From Flavobacteriales bacterium UBA7325 (GTDB lineage: Bacteria; Bacteroidota; Bacteroidia; Flavobacteriales_D; Crocinitomicaceae): 6,111 nt of DNA. Position 1 is the stretch's first letter. Every line of letters begins with the position of its first letter. The position numbers and the translations under genes were made by a program. A model generated the notes under the pieces. That model was not told where the DNA came from, searched no databases, and was given only the letters and a program-made list of their open reading frames with translations. The stretch lies in NCBI GenBank assembly GCA_002471375.1, contig DKPV01000007.1, forward strand, positions 17,279 to 23,389, read 5' to 3'. Shown here piece by piece: positions 5,301 through 6,111 of this stretch.

Positions 5301-6111
5301 TCCGCCGTTGTTGGCAGATCCAAGTCCATATTGACTCAAATCAGCAATATTAGCGAGAACAAATAGCTCTACTCCTTTTGGAGTTCCGCCAGTTAATGGA
5401 CCATCATAAGCTCCTGTAATAACTAAATTACTTGCAGGCGCACCAAATATATTAGAGCAATCAAATGTAGTTTGAGATGCACTTAAAGAGACAGTGCCAC
5501 AGTTATCTGTAGAACCTCCATCTATATCAGCAGCAACCAGTGATGCGTTGCCAGATCCATCCAAGAAAATGGAGATATCTTGACAAACTGCAGTTGGCGG
5601 AACTAGATCCGATACATTTACATTTATTACAGTTGGCAAGGATTCACATGCACCTACCAATTCAGTAGCTCCGAATGTATACATCCCATTCGAAAGACCG
5701 CCAACATTAAATGTTGCAGTCGCTGGCGGCATTGGGACAGTTCCTAATAATGTAGGTACGCTATTGTAAAATCCAAGACTTCCAGAACCAGAACCTGTTG
5801 CAGATAGAATCACATCAGAACCAGGGCAAACATTCAATGGAGTTACCACTGAAGGTGCAGCTGGCGGCGTTGAAATCGTAACAGATACATTTGAACTATT
5901 CGGACATATTCCAGTAGTAGTATATGTCACAGTATATGCTCCAGGTGTGGATGCTGATAAATCAATAGCTCCTGTTGATGCATTGATCGACAATCCTGCT
6001 GTAGAACTAAATGCCCCTCCAGCTAATCCAGTAATTGTTGGTGTTGGATCTGTATCATTTGCACAATAAGATGCTGCACTATAATTAAATGAAGCATCAT
6101 CCAATGCATTG
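2058..6111 (-). CDS. Giant multidomain HYR/Ig-repeat surface protein with T9SS C-terminal sorting domain (5'-partial)
   Basis: The frame stays open to the right edge, giving 1350 residues in the window. The TTG at 6104 is used here only as residue 1 for numbering; the true start and signal peptide lie outside. Domains in order: a Thr/Ser-rich repeat of the type in Bacteroidota gliding/adhesin proteins (1-77); an Ig-like domain (80-166); an HYR-like module (167-428) split by a lamin-tail-like insert (220-401); HYR modules at 429-508, 509-588 and 589-671; a PPC-like beta-sandwich (672-804); five more HYR modules (805-880, 881-956, 957-1036, 1037-1117, 1118-1191); an Ig-like domain (1192-1265); and a T9SS type A sorting tail (1266-1348). 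HYR modules show the recurrent TDNC turn and a GN(T/N)STxT/C ending. Export by the Sec system then T9SS, with anchoring or release at the outer surface, follows from the tail. No enzyme motif is seen, so adhesion or a structural role is inference. It ends in TAA at 2058-2060, followed by a terminator. Confidence 0.93.
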   Translation of the reverse strand, partial: NALDDASFNYSAASYCANDTDPTPTITGLAGGAFSSTAGLSINASTGAIDLSASTPGAYTVTYTTTGICPNSSNVSVTISTPPAAPSVVTPLNVCPGSDVILSATGSGSGSLGFYNSVPTLLGTVPMPPATATFNVGGLSNGMYTFGATELVGACESLPTVINVNVSDLVPPTAVCQDISIFLDGSGNASLVAADIDGGSTDNCGTVSLSASQTTFDCSNIFGAPASNLVITGAYDGPLTGGTPKGVELFVLANIADLSQYGLGSANNGGGTDGEEFTFPAVPATAGTFIYVSSESTQFTNFFGFAPDYTTGAMSINGDDAVELFFNGGVIDVFGDINVDGTGQPWDYLDGWASRNTGTGPDGSSFQLGNWSFSGINVFDGQTTNATSPTPMPIAAYAYVAAPGPTPVTLTVTDGSGNTSTCIASVTVSDTVSPVVTCPGLQTETPDASCNFTLPDYTGLVTATDNCGVPTLVQSPVAGTVISGTTTITMTSTDANGNISACTFDVTLNDVTPPTAVCQNISVFLDGSGNASIVAADIDGGSTDNCAGLTLSASVTAFTCANLGPNNVTLTATDGNTNTANCVAVVTVLDTISPVATCPGDQTETASAICDLILPDYTSLVSATDNCGGAPVITQSPVAGTLITADQVITMTVDDGNGNTSTCTFNVILDVSGCAGTECANAIAVGPHDPCGDQTSVTGSTTGGTPSTEAFCGTSLGSGGANWYTFIGDGSTWTASTVSGLTNYDTKIWVYEGACAALNCVTGNDDFVGVQSQASFMTTVGATYYVVVGGFSSNEGNYELVLTSVEAIAPVPDLATLADLTAECTMNSLTDPTATDNCSAIVTVTNDATLPITAQGTTVVTWTYDDGNGNTSTQTQNVILNDVTPPVGDSPTLADVTAECEVTALIDPTATDNCAGTVLVTNNAILPITAQGTTVVTWTYDDGNGNTSTQTQNVILTDVTLPTASNPDTAYYECPGDAIIDETVVNDEADNCTGAVLVTFVSDTIYGNGCLDTIARTYNVADQTGNNIDVVQIIIIEDVTAPVASNPSAINVQCIGDVPAPAVGWVAGEVDNCTAVPTVAWESDVSDGLSCPETITRTYSITDDCGNQTLVDQLIVVKDFDAPIADITLLTEVTANCDVTPANATATDNCNGAVTGVPDVVFPITALGTTTVTWTYTDACGNTSSQTQDVTINPPIDVSTTLGGDDLTMLANNTNPGVTYQWMDCDTGLDIAGETSQAFLPTNGGNYAVIITENGCVDTSACVLSTVGIEDLTLNSLLVYPNPSSNGYFTVSYEGTIQAIDVVDMLGRVIVLPTDLASGIVDGSELAQGRYMVRVTTEKTVLTTDIVIAR
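2310..2531 (-). other. Ig-like domain before the sorting tail (encoded segment)
   Basis: Residues 1192-1265 look like the Ig-like modules that often precede T9SS tails. A GVTYQWMDCDTG core carries the Tyr-Gln-Trp pattern of an Ig C-strand. It is followed by GGNYAVIITENGC, an F-strand-like segment, and the pair of cysteines in CVDTSAC. It probably acts as a rigid spacer between the HYR stalk and the sorting signal; the role is inferred. Confidence 0.7.
2532..2996 (-). repeat. HYR-like modules 8 and 9 (encoded protein repeats)
   Basis: Two modules adjoin here. Residues 1118-1191 end in TTTVTWTYTDACGNTSSQTQ and resemble the pair at 3237-3692. Residues 1037-1117 contain a DNCTAVPTV core and a TRTYSITDDCGNQT ending and resemble the module at 2997-3236. 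The order along the protein is therefore C-C-D-D-C, so the duplications do not form a simple tandem run. Protein-level similarity is clear by eye. Confidence 0.7.
2997..3236 (-). repeat. HYR-like module 7 (encoded protein repeat)
   Basis: Residues 957-1036 form an 80-residue module with YYECPGDA, ADNCTGAVLV and TIARTYNVADQTGNN. It matches its downstream neighbour (residues 1037-1117) in cysteine layout and in the R-T-Y-x-x-x-D strand. It differs from the TVVTWTYDDGNGN type, so the protein carries at least two HYR subfamilies at its C-terminal half. Confidence 0.68.
3237..3692 (-). repeat. Tandem pair of near-identical HYR modules (228-bp period)
   Basis: Two 76-codon modules (residues 805-880 and 881-956) lie head to tail with an exact 228-bp period. 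Over 31 consecutive codons (3471-3563 versus 3243-3335) the encoded residues are identical, from LPITAQG to QNVIL. The DNA differs there at 12 of 93 positions, all at third codon positions. Their N-terminal halves (DLTAEC/DVTAEC, DPTATDNC) also match. This is a direct, in-frame domain duplication. Confidence 0.88.
3693..4091 (-). other. PPC-like beta-sandwich domain (encoded segment)
   Basis: Residues 672-804 break the HYR pattern. They open with ECANAIAV, contain GGANWYTFIGDG, then TNYDTKIWVYEG followed by CAALNCVTGNDDF, and close with GATYYVVVGGFSSNEGNYEL. This arrangement (W-Y-x-F strand, YDTxIxVY, NDD turn, G-x-x-Y-Y-V-x-V-G) is that of bacterial pre-peptidase C-terminal and related CUB-like sandwiches. 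These often carry Ca2+-binding acidic turns and accompany secreted proteins. No protease domain is in the window, so the ligand is unknown. Confidence 0.72.
4092..4901 (-). repeat. HYR modules 2-4 and the C-terminal strand of module 1 (encoded protein repeats)
   Basis: Residues 429-508 (type B), 509-588 (type A) and 589-671 (type B) follow each other, and residues 402-428 finish the first type A module. Type A reads PPTAVCQ, LDGSGNAS, AADIDGGSTDNC. Type B reads TCPG, QTET, LPDYT, ATDNCG, QSPVAGT. The two type A copies (5499-5600 and 4473-4574) agree at 86 of 102 bases by hand alignment. The unit therefore duplicated as an A-B pair of about 160 residues. Confidence 0.8.
4902..5447 (-). other. 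Lamin-tail-like domain inserted within an HYR module (encoded segment)
   Basis: Residues 220-401 (546 nt) interrupt type A module 1 between its DCSNI strand and its GPTPVTLTV strand. In the intact second copy, TCANL runs directly into GPNNVTLTA. The insert reads LVITGAYDGPLTGG, KGVELFVLANIADLSQYG, GEEFTFPA, FIYVSSES, GDDAVELFF and VIDVFGDI, then PWDYLDGWASR and FQLGNWSF. This is the beta-sandwich pattern of lamin-tail-like domains found in bacterial secreted proteins, including ExeM/NucH-type extracellular nucleases. No nuclease catalytic domain is visible here. It may bind a surface or nucleic acid; that is inference. Confidence 0.75.
5448..5606 (-). repeat. N-terminal part of split HYR module 1 (encoded segment)
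   Basis: Residues 167-219 carry the type A HYR signature PPTAVCQ, FLDGSGNAS, AADIDGGSTDNC, then the strand TFDCSNI, where the reading frame passes without a break into the inserted domain. Its remaining strand, VTLTVTDGSGNTSTC, is at residues 406-420. The half module matches the intact copy at residues 509-561 closely: only 3 of the 34 residues from PPTAVCQ to TDNC differ. Confidence 0.8.
5607..6111 (-). other. Adhesin-type repeat and Ig-like domain at the visible N-terminal side (encoded segment)
   Basis: Residues 1-77 hold SYCANDTDPTPTITGLAGG, FSSTAGLSINASTGAIDLS and PGAYTVTYTTTG, a repeat common in Bacteroidota gliding or adhesin-like proteins and usually present in several copies. Upstream copies may therefore continue past the edge. 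Residues 80-166 form an Ig-like module (VCPGSDVILSATGSGS, then GLSNGMYTFGATEL). Neither has catalytic motifs. The codons at 6105-6110 (Asn, Ala) continue the frame to the edge, which shows that the gene starts outside. Confidence 0.7.

Noticed and set aside
4880..5329. Two minus-strand frames of 79 and 69 codons within the lamin-tail-like segment
   Set aside because: They are alternative-frame readings of the strongly supported large gene, rich in Leu, Met and Gln, without domain features.

Overview
The window looks like a chromosomal segment from a member of the Bacteroidota, most likely near the Flavobacteriales. Three things support this: a C-terminal type IX secretion (T9SS) sorting domain on a very large HYR-repeat surface protein, start codons without a Shine-Dalgarno sequence, and moderately AT-rich DNA. 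The lineage below phylum is inference.

Layout, left to right. (1) 1-468, plus strand: the last 155 codons of the chaperonin gene groEL; its 5' part lies outside the window. (2) 469-621: a 153-nt intergenic stretch with three hairpins. Two of them (487-514 and 566-609) look like intrinsic terminators reading rightward. (3) 622-1146, plus strand: a RimL-like GNAT acetyltransferase gene whose frame is conserved end to end but is interrupted by two in-frame stops, TGA at 850 and TAG at 985. It is called a pseudogene. (4) 1154-1948, minus strand: a complete six-transmembrane voltage-gated-type potassium channel with a C-terminal zinc-ribbon-like tail. It converges on the pseudogene with 7 nt between stop codons. 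(5) 2002-2036: a minus-strand intrinsic terminator for the gene to its right. (6) 2058-6111, minus strand: the last 1350 residues of a giant secreted or surface protein, still open at the right edge.

The giant protein fills two thirds of the window. In order from its visible N-terminal side it has a Bacteroidota-type adhesin repeat, an Ig-like domain, nine HYR-like modules, one of them split by an inserted lamin-tail-like domain, a PPC-like beta-sandwich among them, another Ig-like domain and the T9SS sorting tail. It has no visible catalytic domain, so a structural or adhesive role at the cell surface is the most reasonable inference.

The genes do not form an obvious pathway. groEL is housekeeping, and the channel and the surface protein are separated by a terminator. 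I do not see a novel multi-gene system. The points most worth a second look are the domain-within-domain insertion in the giant protein, its internally duplicated modules, and the doubly interrupted acetyltransferase. No gene-free stretch exceeds 300 bases; the gaps are 469-621, 1147-1153 and 1949-2057.
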